Assembly: GCA_037013685.1 (NCBI GenBank)
Contig: CM072899.1
Coordinates: 3,279,479 to 3,343,478, forward strand
Length of the DNA: 64,000 nucleotides
From: Acridotheres tristis
Lineage: Eukaryota > Chordata > Aves > Passeriformes > Sturnidae
Direction: 5' to 3'
The notes under the pieces: generated by a model
Database searches by the model: none
What the model was told of the DNA's origin: nothing
What the model saw: only the letters and a program-made list of their open reading frames with translations
Made by a program: the position numbers and the translations under genes
In this document: positions 51,063 to 64,000 of the stretch, one piece after another
How positions within the stretch are numbered: position 1 is the stretch's first letter
Layout of the letters: every line of letters begins with the position of its first letter

Positions 51063-51995
51063 GAACATTTTAGTGCTATTTTTTCCCTTCTCTCAGTTCT
51101 GCAGGCCTCCCAGCTCAGGAAGATTTAGTTTACTTCTTAAAAGGTCTTGCTTATAAAGCAGACCTTTTTCTGGCTCTGGCCAGCTCTAATAAAAATTAGC
51201 AGTAACTTTAGCAGCTGCCATACCACATGACTGCTTGGAATTGCATAACTTCTTTTTCCTCCTAGAGAAACACACAAAGATCATCTGATCTCCACCCTTG
51301 CAGCCTTCTCCAAAGTGTTTTTCTCTGACTTGATTTCTAAACAGAAATCTTTTTCTCCTTTCTTTTAACAAGCCTCTTTTCTCAAGCCCAAAATCTGACA
51401 GCAAATGGCGAGGGGTTCTGGGCAGAGCTTTCATCAGTTAAGGGAATAGGTGATTATTTGTATTTTTGCTACTTCAAACTCTGTTACTGCTTATAAATAA
51501 GAAGCCATGCCATGGACCAAAAAATATTTTGTGGCTGAAATTATGGGGATTTTAGGGCCTGTATTTCTGGGAGCATGGGTTTGGATGGAGAAACATTGTG
51601 GTTTGCCAAGGACAAGGTCATGGTGGGAAGGACAAGGCTTCCATGGCCACTCCAGATGTAAACTGGACACCAAGTGCTGGCTCAGGCCAGGTCCTGTTTG
51701 GAAATCCCTGAGTACCTAACCTGATCTGCAGACAGAGGGGATGGAAATTGGAAAGTGAAAATTAGCAGCCTCTTCTAGATGTGTGACATATGGAGATGAA
51801 CCACTGCTTTCTGCCTAATTGTGTTTCCCTTTAGCAAAAAACCCCAAGTTTATAATCTTCATCAAAACTTAAGAACAAATAATCCCTTTTCTGTACAGCC
51901 CTTTTTTCCCAAGCAAATTTCTTGCAAAGAAAAAAAAATATTTGTTTTGTCAGGATACTCCACTGACTGTATATTTATTTATCTCTCCCTTGTAG

Positions 51996-52020
51996 CTCAT
52001 TCAGAATTCATTCCTATTTT
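51996..52020 (+). other. Possible 25-nt micro-exon (strong splice-site pair), unproven
   Basis: TTTATCTCTCCCTTGTAG is an excellent acceptor, and 25 bases later GTAAGT is a perfect intronic donor consensus. The donor lacks the usual exonic AG before it. 25 bases is not a multiple of three, so inclusion between exons 3 and 4 would shift the PDZRN3 frame and probably trigger decay. Pairs like this also occur by chance in long introns. Confidence 0.15.
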
Positions 52021-55000
52021 GTAAGTCTTAAAGAAATCTCCAGTCTATAGTTACAAAGAATTCTTAAATGTTTGAATGAAAAACCCCATGTGTGTCAGAC
52101 TCTCCATAGCTTGCTTCATCCTAAATTCAAACAAACAAAGCCAGGTGATGATAATATCGTGGAAGATGAAATGTTGCTGGAAAACCAAGCCTGTTGGCAC
52201 CCAGGGAAGCTCTGGAAGGTGCACAGCCACTGTCACTGCCTTGCACCCAGTTATATTCCCATACTCGAGTTGAGCCCATCCTCTTAACCACAAGAAAATT
52301 GGAATAAAATGTGAATTTATTTAATTCTCACTTTTGTATTTTCTCTGCTAGTGGTATTTCCCTTTTCCTGATAGCTTGTCAAGAATCCTAACTAATTTTG
52401 GATTGACAGTCTGGCCCCTTGGATGCTGGGCACAGACAGATGCTCTGAGCTTCAGCTGCACTCACAGCTCACAAGTGTCCTGCTAGCAACTCTTGTTTTA
52501 ATTTCAGTGTTCACACAGCCAGCCCTGCGATTCCTTCCCATGTTTGAAGGAGCCAGTTCTTTTAAATACAGCTTTTCATTGTTTTCTCTTCATTTTGACT
52601 CCATTTTTCCCCTTAAAACCTTTGTAGGCAAAGTTTCCTCTGCAGCAGGGGAATTGTTCACCGTTTCTATTGCAAACTTTTCTCTAGCAACGAGAACCTT
52701 CTTCAGTTTCATGTCCTGCTGCTAATTAAAATGTTCTCTGTCTTTCTCTGCATCTAAGTTGACCCAAAAGCAAATTTTTTTGCCCCGTTTTTGGCTGCCT
52801 CACTGGAGGAGGCGTTTGCAGACTTGCTGAGGCTGATGTCAAAGTGATTTACAAACCCAGGATGGAGCCCAGGGTGGCAGAGACAGAGCAGTACATGATA
52901 TTCCAGCCTCTGGCACATCTCCAGGCTTTCCAGCCCACTTTCCCTGCTCTGACACTGCAGCTCAGTTTTCCTTTTCCCAACTTGCCTTCCCCAGACCCTG
53001 CTGTGGTTCTTGGTTAGGCACCCAAACCCATTAGATTAATGAAAAACACTTTAGTGATGTATCTCAGGCAGAAATAGGAGTTGGGAGGCTGAGAAGATGC
53101 TGTGAAGTTTCTTTTGGGATGAAACGAATTTTGTGCATCATCTAAGAGAAAATCCCTCCAGACTGGTGTGACACTCAGTTATTTAAACTTTCTGCTTGGT
53201 TTGAATGCTGTGTTACAATTTGAATAACAGATTTACAGAACAAAGAGACCAGAACCCCACAGTCAGAACTAAGATGATACACTTGTCACTGACTCTGTCC
53301 CTTTTGCCCCAAATAACTAAAAATAACTTGCTTTCCCTTTGTTTATCCCCTTGCCTGAGGTGCTGTTCGGTGTGAACAAGATACAGAGCCTGGTGCTTAG
53401 CTCTTGTTTGTGTCTGATTGCAAGGACTAAATTCCTTTAGAAAACCTTTGGAGAAAAACTAAGCCCAAAAGCTTTTAACTGCTTAGGAAGTGTTTTCCTG
53501 CTGTTTCACGAAAAAATGCAATTATCACGGCTGCTTCAAGGGAGTTGTCACTGAAGCGATAAACCATGGAAAAATTTACTTATCCTTGTAGGAAAATGCA
53601 AATTAAAGCTATAAATGGAGGTCTTGGGAAAGGTCCTGACCGCTTTTTGCCACCAGCCTCATAATCACCCCCAGTCATTCATATTCCAAGGCAATCAGGT
53701 GATGGACATCATCTTCTGCAAGGGGGAAAAAGGACTGGGAAATTAAGTGTGTAAATGAAACACGCTGGAAGAATCAATGCCTTTGTTTGTATCTATCCTT
53801 CATGTGTTAATCACTTGTTCACTGCAAACCACAACATTTCAAGCCATGCAAGGCCTTTCTCCAAGGAAATTGAGCTGGGTGGCCAGGGACAGTAGGATGG
53901 TACTTGAAAAATTGCAAAAAATTGCAAGACAAATGCTGACCTGAATGAACAAGCACAATGTTTGATTAATTTGATCTAGATTTCACTAAGGGAGTTCATG
54001 GGAACTGATGGCCACATTCATGAAGTGTGTTCCCACCTAGGCACAAAAAGTAAATTTACAGCTATTTATTGGAGCTATTATGGGTTCCATGCAAGCCTTT
54101 AGGATCTGCAGGTGAGCAGAAGCCCCTGGGATAAAACTGCCCCATGAGTTGTCCATCACAGTGGAGAACTTTTAGGATGTTTTATATGCTCAGGCTAAGT
54201 GGGGGATTTGTTTTAGTACAGCCAAAGTTGCTACTTATTTGCCTAAATTAAAGGATATGCATTCGATAAACAACAACTCTGGTCTTAGGCACTGCTCGGT
54301 GTCAGAGTCCATAAACATGAGGAAATAATCTACAAATGATGAATTTGCTGATCTGTGAAAGGCTCAAATGTATTTTCCATCTCCTTTGAATACTTAAACA
54401 TTAACTCATCATTGGAGAATACAAATTGTGGTATTTGACACTTGAGAGGAATTTTATGGAAAACAATGAAGTTTTTAGTTAAGTCTCCCACTTTGTAACA
54501 ACACAGTTGTTGTAAACAACTCAATTTCTGCTTCTTTCAGTTCCTAGTATCCACATTTGCAACTGCTTTTATTCTCCCAATAAACCAGATTTTTGACAGG
54601 AGAAAGTGCACCACAGTGTATTATGTTGCCACCTAAATATTACATATTTCCTTTTTAAGTAAATGAAATGCAACATTATCTTAATGTCTGAAAAATGTTG
54701 GGTTTTTTTTTTCCTTTTCAGAATATTACTGTTATTTTGTTACAGTGCAGTCGTTTCTACTCCTGATTTTAAATTTAAATTTCTGTCATTAACTGCTGAG
54801 TAGATACAGGCTTGGAACGTGGAGTAAAGATTTTGCAACTAAAACTCACTGACTTCTACCACTCTTTGTGATTTAGAGAGACATCAGACTTGTGTTATTG
54901 TCAGGCACCCAAGTTTTTTTAAAATTACTTTTCTCTGAATGTAAATTTTTGTCCGTGTCATGATCTAACTAGATTTATTCTATTCAAGTTTATGGTTCAG

Positions 55001-55544
55001 CTCCACAGTTAAAAGTTTTCTTTTGCTTGGATGTACAAATTCAATAAATTCTAGATCAAGGTCAGTTCTAAAGCTCCAGTTTATTGTTGTTTTTCTCTCC
55101 CAACCATTACTTTGCCCATCATTTAAATTGCCTTTGGATTAAAGTATTTTGTTTTATCAAAACACGGGGCATTTTAGGCATTAAGAGCACTGAGCATATC
55201 TCTGAATCACAAATGGGGCTGATTTTTGTTTTTCTTTATCCTGTACTGTGTCAGACAGAGGATTTCCTACCGTTGTTTGGGCAAAGAAAGCTGGGGCTGG
55301 AAAGGAAAGCATAAAAGTGATTGCCTGATGGTTTAGTGTTACAGACCACCTACCCTGAGAGGGGAGTAATTGAAATTCTAAAGGAGAAAAAAGCCATAGC
55401 CCAGCAACAAACAAATAAGGGAAAGCTTAGTGGAAAATTAGTTGAACAATAAAATATGATTCCATTTTGTAACACTTTGGTACTTGGAATGGTTTTTCAT
55501 GGGAGAAAATACAAAGCAAAAGGAGCCACTTAAGGGAAAGCCAT

Positions 55545-55600
55545 TAGACAGACATTTAAGAAACTTTCTAGACAGACATTATAGACTTTCTAGACAGACC
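55545..55600. repeat. Short tandem repeat, 22-bp unit, about 2.5 copies
   Basis: ACTTTCTAGACAGACATTAT at 55563 recurs as ACTTTCTAGACAGACCTAAT at 55585, and a partial TTAGACAGACATTTAAG precedes them at 55545. Local duplication within intron 3, no coding content. Confidence 0.75.
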
Positions 55601-57652
55601 TAATATAATTTTACACACTTTACTTGTTATAAAATCTATGTATATTCAGATGCTGTCTTACATAATTCCTTGACTTTACAGTTAAAAGAAGGGAAAATAA
55701 ATAAATAGATAAGGAAGAGAAAGAAAATAAAGTGTGCATCTCTCCAGAAAAGGCTTTTTTAGGGAACAAAGCACAGAGCAAGATGTTTTAAATTCTTTTG
55801 GGAACTCAACAAGCAATTTATCAAGAAACTATTTATAAACTATTCTTATAAAGTCTCAGTTAGTGACAAATAGATGTATCTTAAAATTCACTTCTGTGAA
55901 GAAATTCAGGTAATTTTTTTCATCCATTCTCCCTTAAATAATCTGGTTTGCTTTGGGGCAATGTGTACAGTCCATTCTACACACATCTGATTAAGGGGCA
56001 GCTCTATGCCTGGGGATTCCTGCTCACCTACAGATCATAGATTTTCCCAAAATAGGAGAATCTGACTGCAAAACCACCGATTGCTGTGGACCACTGAACT
56101 CGAGGCAGAGCATTACCCCAATCAGTTTAGGGCATTTAGATGACCGTATGAAAAACTTTAAATAACAAAGAAATTAAAAAAGCTGTCAACTGAAGCTTGA
56201 ACTTCACTGAGAATATTTTCCAGAGACAACAGCTACACCTCACTGCTGTTTGTCTGGCTGCTCAGCTTCCATGAGAGCATCGTGGAGGAATTTAGAGGGG
56301 GCTAAAACCTTTTCTTCCCGAGCACATTTATCTCCATCTCGGTCACTGGGGAATCCAAGAGCACAAGTGCAGAGGCCAAGTGGACACATCCTGGCTGGGG
56401 GAACAGGCAGCTCTCCCCCGTGCTGCAAGCCAGCAAGAAGGGAGAGTGTTCTTGCCTTGGTAACCCTGAGGGGATGTGGTTTGGGTTGTGATCCCTTCTT
56501 TCGGGGTGAGTGTGAATCCAGCTATTGTTTCATGGGAGAACAGCTGCAAGGGACACCAGGGGAGCTTGCAGGAGGAAGGAAAGTTTTTCTTCAAGATGGA
56601 ACTGAAGGTTTGCTGGTTAAACAGATGTTGCTGCAGTGGCTGTTTTGTACTGATAGAATCAGATATCAGCCTGTAAAAGTCAGAAGGTTCAGTGAAGCAA
56701 AGTGATGCCCAATCCATTTTAAGAGGTGCCAGGGCAAATTTCTCACTTCACACACTTAAACCAAGGTAAGAATTCAGTTATAAATCAAAATGGCCATTTC
56801 TCCCCATGTACACTGCAGGAAGAATTCCTCAGGAGCAGCTGCCAGGCTGCTGTGAAGGCTCACACTCACTTTCCTTTCCAGGTGGGGACTGGGGTTGTTC
56901 CAAACACCCCTTTTGAGAGACCCTTTCACTGAGCCCTGGGATGTGGAAAGACACTGGAAACTATTTTGAATCCTTGCAACAGGTGGTTAGAGTCAAACTG
57001 CAGTACAAAGAAGTTGTAGTCTTTCCAAGGTTTTCATTTTAGCCACATGAATTATTTCTCATTTAATGAGACAGGAGTTTCAGCAAGTTGTGCTTTTTCT
57101 AAAAAGCAGTCAGGGCAAGGGTGATTTCTGTTCTTTCTGCCTCAAAATGTGTGTGAGCAAACAAACATTTCATCTCATATGCAACAGCAGCACGATGACC
57201 AGATGTCTTGTTTATGCTTTAAAATATTTTTGTTCCAGTCTACAGATTAAATTCTTTCTGCTTTAAAAATGTTCAGCTTGAACTTGGGCAGTTAAAGGAT
57301 TCCTGTGACAGAACTGGATGAGCCAGCAAGATAGACCTTGAGAAGAGTGTGTTTCTTACATGGACTTTTATACTTGCATTGAATTAATATCAATTCCTTT
57401 CATGGCTTGAAGTGAGACTGTAAAATTTTCTAAGGTTTGCTCTGTTGTTTTTATTGCCCAGATTTGGGCCCCAAGACCCAACAAGAGCAGAACTGCTGAA
57501 TAAATCCTGAACTAAGGCTGCCCACAGCCCTGCAGGGGCAGAGGGGTCTGAAAAACCTCCATTCCTATTTCTTACAGGAATATAAGAATATTCTTTAACA
57601 AATACACATCAGAAATTGTCACATGTCAACGTTTCACGGTTCTTTCTTGCAG

Positions 57653-57832
57653 TCCCCACTGTCAGCTCTAAAATCCACACAGTCCAAGTCTGAAATCCTT
57701 GTCAAAAAAAGCTGTGCTCATTTGTATCATAGTTCACACAGCAGTGCCCTCACAGAGTACCTTCAGCTCTTACAAATCTTCCCTGCTGCAGTCAGCACAG
57801 TCACACTGACACTGCTTGAGCCAGTGGAGGAG
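57653..57832 (+). other. Exon-like segment in intron 3: 60 open codons between good splice sites, unproven
   Basis: A TTCTTTCTTGCAG acceptor ends at 57652 and GGAG|GTAGGA gives a donor at 57833. The 180 bases between are open in frame 0 and encode 60 residues, starting SPLSALKSTQSKSE and ending TLLEPVEE. Both ends are phase 0, matching the exon 3/exon 4 junction of PDZRN3, so it could be spliced in without breaking the frame. It would insert 60 residues into PDZ1 between DRIME and the following strand, which should damage that domain. The peptide resembles no family I know. A pseudo-exon is the default reading. Confidence 0.2.
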
Positions 57833-60800
57833 GTAGGAAAGGAAAATTATCAAATATTGGTAAAAACAAGAGCCTGTTAAAATTAAATTGTGTTACTACT
57901 GCCAGTGCTAAATGGAGAAATGAACTGAGTGGGGTGAATGGAGCACAACAGACTGGAGCAACAGAAGGTAAATAACAGTATTTTACATAGGCATCAAATA
58001 TTTGACAGTTTTACAATCAGCTTGTTATTCCTGACAACTGTTGGTTGGGATAAAGAGTGTTTGCTCTTTCCATTTTTGGCTTTTTCACATCCTCAGAGCA
58101 GCTCATGCCTGCAGGAGGTGCTGGGAAACATCTCTGTGTCAGTGCCACAGGGCATTCAGGGCTTGCTGACTAACTCAGCTCTCCCACTAGAACCCTAAGG
58201 TTTATTTAAGCAGCTCACCAGACACAAAATGGGGCTGCATTGGCTTCGGTGGGGTTGTTTCACACAGACTGCACTGGGGAGGGTGGGCACCTCTGTCCTC
58301 TTCAACCCCTAACCCACCACAGAGCACTCACACAAAATCCAGGGCTGTGGCTCATCATCTCTTACTGTCGCTGTTGTAGTGCCTGGGGACCTTCACAGAA
58401 ATCAAATCCCCATTGTCACCAGAGCTTGTCTCAAATAAAGTGAAATATAAATGTTCAAAAACGTACAGCAAGGCAAAGCCAAGAGGATTTACATCACAAT
58501 TGTCAGAACTGACTCTCAGAAGCTCCATTTACCCACTTTCATGGCTAAGGCAGGGCTGGGACTCCAAGCTTTTAGTCCAGGGAGTGACTTAACCACAAAG
58601 GCAACAGCTTCCCTTGGAGGAGGGAATAAATCCACAATTGTAATCCTCTCCAGGTCGTTGTACTCCTGGGTACAGATAGAAGCTTGTGGTAGTTTCACTG
58701 TGCCTTTGTCTAGACTAAGATTTAGATAGATAATTCTAAAAATTCAGTATATGACACATGTAACATAAGTTACTGTATGCTGAGCTAGTCAGGGGAAGGA
58801 TTAGGGAGGCATCACTTTCAGTGTGACCAGCTGAGCTTATATTAAAGTATAGATCACACCTACACTGTTTTGGGGGTTTTTTTTGGTTATGCTAGAGCAG
58901 ACTAGCTAATAAGTTCTAACAGAATTGGAATTAGGGCACAGCATAAAGTGACAGAAAAATGAATAGAGAAAATTAGGGAAAATATCCCTTCATTAATAAC
59001 AGAATGCTTATTAGAATTTTACTCATCCTTACAATATAAATCAGTTACCTTGAGACTAAGAGAACAGTAAGAAGTCTGAGACAAAGTATGAATCTTTTAA
59101 GAAAAGCCTTGAAAACAAATACTTAGATTATCCAAATACTTCTTGAGCCCTAGCTAAAGCACCTGCAGCTCTATACCCTATAAACAAGCTATACTTGCAT
59201 TTCCATGATGAATGGAAAGCATCCATGATATGAATAACAGCTGCTTAAAATTCTAATTGTATTACAGTTTGGTTTATCCATGAGTTATGTATTCAGCTAT
59301 AGCTTGCTGTATTTGATTGTTTCTAACAACAATTAATACTACTCCTTTAAATAAGAAGCACAATGTGAATCAGTGTCAGATGGAGAAAGCATTTATTCTG
59401 TGTATACCTAAGAGTCCCAGAGGGAGATTTTGGTGTCTTGGGAACGCAGGGTAGGGTGGACTGTGGCTTTCCTTCAGCCCTGGCTGTCAGATCAGCCCCA
59501 AATTGCTGTTTCTGCTGCCATTTTTAGTGATTTGGTATCAGCAGCTCCAGCCCCTGGGGAGATAAGAGGGGGCACATGGGCTCTGCAGGGCGGTGGGGCA
59601 GGACTATATCAGTGTGGCAGCTGTTCTGTGATGGGGGAGGCATGTGACAGCTCGGGGCAGGCCCCAACAAATGGCACCCACTCCCAAAAAACGGGCCCCA
59701 AAGGCTGGCTGGGTAAGGACTCAGTGTCCTGCCTGAGTGCTGAAAGCTGAGTTTTTACCGTGGGCAGTGCCAGGACATGGAGGTGTTTCCAGGGAGTGTG
59801 TTTGGGGGTCTGCTGGTGTTCCTAATCTGCAGCACTGACACGTCACTGGTGCTTTAACCAAAGATAGCTCGGCCCCAGAGCTGCTGGTATTTATAGTGGG
59901 GTAGATGGGCTTGCAGGAGAGTGATGGAATGCTGCCTGAAATGCAGAGGAGGCTCAGACCTGCAGCTCATAACTACTCCCCACGTGCTGGGACACTAATT
60001 CTGGGGAGCAGGAAAATTAAGATCCAGACCAGACACTCCCCACAAATCCAGGAGTCACTGAATCAAAGTAGAACTGTCAGACAATCTCCAGGGGATTGTG
60101 ACACTCAAAAAAGCATTCTTTCAGATAGGTCATATTCTCCATTGTCTCATCCCTTGGGTGGTTGCTTTATTTAATATGAAAAAGTTCTAAAGGACTGATA
60201 TTCTCAGAGATAGTGTTTCACACTCACTGGAATTTTAAAGGGTTCAGGGGAGAAGGGAAGGAGACCCAGTGCAGGTAGAATTCTGTGCAGAAGGAGCTGC
60301 TCATTGATTTTCTGCTTTCTGTCCCTGGATGCTCTGCTCACTCCATGTTCTTGCCTCCCCACCAAACCCCCAGGATTCCCATCCACGATGTTTTGCAGCC
60401 TAGGAAGAGTTGATAAACAGAGTTTTGGACTTATGCCACTAACTAGAAAAGGATGCACCTTTCCAATTAATTTCACCCAGAACTATTAGGTAGTCATTGA
60501 GAAGGTAGCTGAGGTACCAAATTCAGATTAAATCTTTGTTTCTACTTCACCAGAGTGCTGAAACCCATGACTTCCAGGATGATTTTGGCTCAATACATTG
60601 GAATAACACATTTCAACTTAGGGACATGATTTATGCCAAACACAGCTTTGTAGGTTAGGAGCCATTATTTATAATTCAGATAAGATATGTGGAAAATAAA
60701 TGTTTGTGCATTATGTTAGAAATTGTTGATTCGTGTAGACACAGATTTGCTGTAAAACTGATGGGGCTGAGATAACCTGTCAGTAATTAGGATTTGGAGT

Positions 60801-63800
60801 AGGGTAAGTAGGGTAAAACCAGGACTTCATTAATAGCAGAAAATTCCCAGAGCATAAGTAGGTCCTTATATCCAGTGATCCCCCCTGGAATCCACAGGAT
60901 TCAGGGAACCCCTGTGGGTCCTGTCACTGCAGGGGAACACAGAGACCATCCTGGGGCTCATCAGGGGTCATTCCCTCCACACACACTGAATATGCACAGG
61001 AATACAAATGACAGCTCCAGAGGAAGAGGAAGGAGCAATTCACCTGCCTGACCATGAGGTGTGCAGTCCATGAAAGAGGAGAGTTTTCCCTCCTGTTCCT
61101 ATTCCCCAGTTCTCTGAGCTGAGCAGTGTCAGGCAAATCCCATTTTACCCATGATACTTTCATGTCTTTGGGGATTAGTTATGTACATCCCCCTCTGCAG
61201 CTTTCACCCATAACATTTACCATCATGTTGGGACACTAAGCTCAGATGTTTTAATAAATGTAGTGATTTTTTTTCATTAAACTGCTACTAAGCCATGACT
61301 GCTTTGCTGCTGAGTGTCAGTATGAACTCCTAAATATGAAATATTGTCCACAGCCACAGAATACTCTCATGAAACTATCATTTTCAGAGATACAGGGGAT
61401 TAAAAGCTATATTGTTGATTTTTCAACAAAAATACAATCAACTTTTACTGCAAACATTCAAAGATGTAATGAAAAATTGCTGTAACAACAATTCTCCCTG
61501 CGTAGCTGCTGTTGGGGGTTTGAATATACCATTTTTAAGGTTTAAATTGCTTTTGCAGTCAAGTGTTGTAATCCATTAGTGATAAGAAAAGGTATTTGTC
61601 TATCAGTTTTGGTTAACTCCATTCCTTGTATTAGAAACAGTTTAGTCTCTAACATGAGCCCAGCACAGGAAATTGTTTAGAGAGTCTGGCTGCAGAGCTG
61701 GAAAAGGAGCAGTTGGTGCTCCCTTCCCCCAGCAGAAATGTGATGGATAACTGAGCTCTGACAGCCAGCAACTTAACCTTTAGCAGTGCTGCACAGAGCA
61801 GCACCACAGACTTTTACTCAGAGGATTTCAGCTCCTTCTGAGCAAAGTTGTTTGGAAAAAACTGTGCAACTCTTCCTGGGATTTTTCTCTTAAAAACAAC
61901 AATGTTCCTTCATTTGGTTGTTTAACCATGTTACTCCATTACTTTTTTAGATGATATCATTACTCTACCAAAAAATAAATTCTAAATCTGAGGGTAAATG
62001 GATGAAGACCAAGGTTTGGGTTTTGTAAATGGGAATTGCAGTTTATCTGAAAGAGCAAGTTTTCAGGTCAGATTTGCTACCAACTCCATTGGGGTTTTGG
62101 AGCAGCAATTGCCAAATATTACCAGCTTTGCATGTTTGGCTAAACGTCAGCAGTGCACCAGGACATTTCCTTGGGTTTCTTTTTGCTCTGTAAAGAGGCT
62201 GGCAAGTGTTGCACCAGATCTCTTAAGATGTGATCTAACACAGTAACCATGATGGATATTACATATCACAGACTCATGGAAATTAGATAGGAAATGGATC
62301 AGATGTGACATCAACCCCCAGACTGGCACTGGACTGCCACACTGATCATCTTGGTCGCTGCCTAAATGCAGGATTATAAATTTTAGGATCCATATAAACT
62401 GCACATGTATAAAGCAATGTATTTCTAAACACTTTAAAACAGTAATTGAAGCACTGCACCCTTTATGATTGTAATGCAGTCATCTCCTTATGTGGTTTTA
62501 TTACAAAAAAGCTTAATTTTGTGAGGGGCTGTTCTCACAGGGTCAGCAGTCTGTTAGAGGCTGGTCTCACCCTATCCTGAAACCCAAAGCAGCTTCCTGT
62601 GGGATTTAAGAGCTGCAGCTGTTCCAGTGAATTCAAGATGTGTCTTACAAAGCTTTGCACCCATTGGGCTGGACAGCACCTGATGTTGTGCACAGGATCC
62701 CTCTATTCTCTGCTTTAAATAATCCATGCTGGGGGGTGGTTTGTAGGTTTCTAGGGGCTCACTCTCTGCTGGACTTGGTCCTGTAAAACAGGAACTGGCA
62801 GAGGCACTGGGATATGAATATTGCAGCAGGGTCAGCTTTCCCAGCTGATGTGTTTGGCAGGAGGAGCTCTGACCTGCAGGGAAGGCGAGCTGAACCCCTG
62901 GAGAAGGAGGGGGGAAAACAAGCAGTGGAAAAGGAGACAAACTGCATTACATCAGGGCTCCTTGTTTATCAGAGGAGCTGCACAACTGCAGCTCCTGATT
63001 TCTGAGGGGAGCAGAGGCTGTGCCAGGAGCGTGCCTCCCTTACAAAGGCTGGGCATCAGGCCACGCACTGATAGCGTGTTCTTCACAGCAAATCATCACA
63101 TCAGTACCAACTTCTTCTTGTGCAAAGTGTTTGGAGACCGTACATCATCCCGAACAGGAACATTTCCTGCTATCCTGCTGCCAGGGCACTCCCAGCAAAG
63201 CCTGGGAGAAGGATGGAGGCTCTGAGTGCTGGGTGGGAGGGCAGCAGTGCCACAGCACCCGAGTGGGTCACATTTCTCCTCTGGTTTTAATCCTCGTTCA
63301 TCTGACAGCGATTCCAACTTGTTTTCATTGAGCAGAACCATGTGTTTGGTTTTCAGCAGCACATGAAAAAGTCAGGGCACTGTTCACAAGCTGAAATGCC
63401 TCCACAGAGAGGGAAAGGATGGGGCTGCATCTGCCCCACTGCTCGTTATTTCTCTTCAAAGCCTGGCTTAGATTTACTGCAGCTGTCAATCAGCTCCAAG
63501 CACTCACTCCATTTTCCCCTCCATCAAATCTACTGCTGTCAAGTGGATAGTAAAAGGTACCTCCCCCCTAAAGGGCCTCTCCAGCTGAAAGCAAAACAAG
63601 CACCTGATAATCCACAGGAAACCCTGGGGGATATAAATATACCTGCAGTGTACCAGGCCACAATAACCAGAGGGAATCCAAAAGCTGGACACCAGGGTGC
63701 CCAATCCAACCAAGCCCAGCTCACAGGAGCATCCCTCTTGTTTTGCCTCAAATGGGAACAGTTTATCCATACTCTTAAATGCTAATTCCACAAACTCCAC

Positions 63801-64000
63801 ACAACCCCTCTTGCCATTTGTTTTGCCTCCTTGCTCCAGGTAATGCAGTAGAACACTGATCCAGCACCTGCTCTGGGTGCAGCTGAGATTTCTCTCTGGT
63901 TTCAAGCAGTCTCTGCCTCCACAGCCATAAAAGAAGGCAACACTGGGATAAACAAAGTTTTTTCCTTGCACAGAAGGTCTAAACTCTGAGGGACAATCCT

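Noticed and set aside
54699..54721. Very strong acceptor-like tract (T-rich, ending TTTTCAG) in intron 3
   Set aside because: No convincing donor or open frame follows within exon distance. T-rich tracts ending in CAG are common in AT-rich introns.

Overview
The window is vertebrate nuclear DNA, most likely from a bird. It is AT-leaning, gene-poor and intron-rich, and has no bacterial-style operons. The only transposons I can recognise are two decayed fragments of the CR1 LINE family, which dominates avian genomes. A crocodilian or turtle would also carry CR1, so 'bird' is an inference.

One protein-coding gene is supported, on the + strand: the 5' part of PDZRN3 (PDZ domain-containing RING finger 3, also called LNX3), an E3 ubiquitin ligase. 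Exon 1 (34240-34956) encodes the RING finger, the TRAF-like zinc fingers and a coiled coil. Exon 2 (40740-40826) and exon 3 (41959-42066) encode the first two-thirds of PDZ domain 1. All three exons have GT/AG borders and phase 0 junctions, and together give residues 1-304. The family protein is about 1,000 residues long, so the second PDZ domain and C-terminus lie beyond the right edge; 42067-64000 is the start of a long third intron.

Layout: 1 to about 33480 is intergenic and I found no convincing gene there. By vertebrate synteny it should be the desert between PDZRN3 and CNTN3, which is inference. It holds simple repeats, a G-rich minisatellite near 18.1-18.4 kb, and a 21-bp minisatellite near 24.4 kb that stays open in three reading frames. 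A CR1 fragment (33482-33605) abuts a CpG island (about 33600-34990) that carries the promoter, 5' UTR and exon 1. A long T/G tract lies just upstream of the start codon. Intron 1 holds an unidentified diverged 114-bp tandem duplication. Intron 3 holds a second CR1 fragment, small repeats and two pairs of good splice-site matches that could be cryptic or alternative exons.

No CRISPR array, tRNA, rRNA, intact mobile element or new multi-gene system was found. The points worth a second look are modest: the in-frame 60-codon exon-like segment at 57653-57832, the 35107-35324 duplication, the T/G tract in the 5' UTR, the coding-competent minisatellite, and a few palindromic sites.
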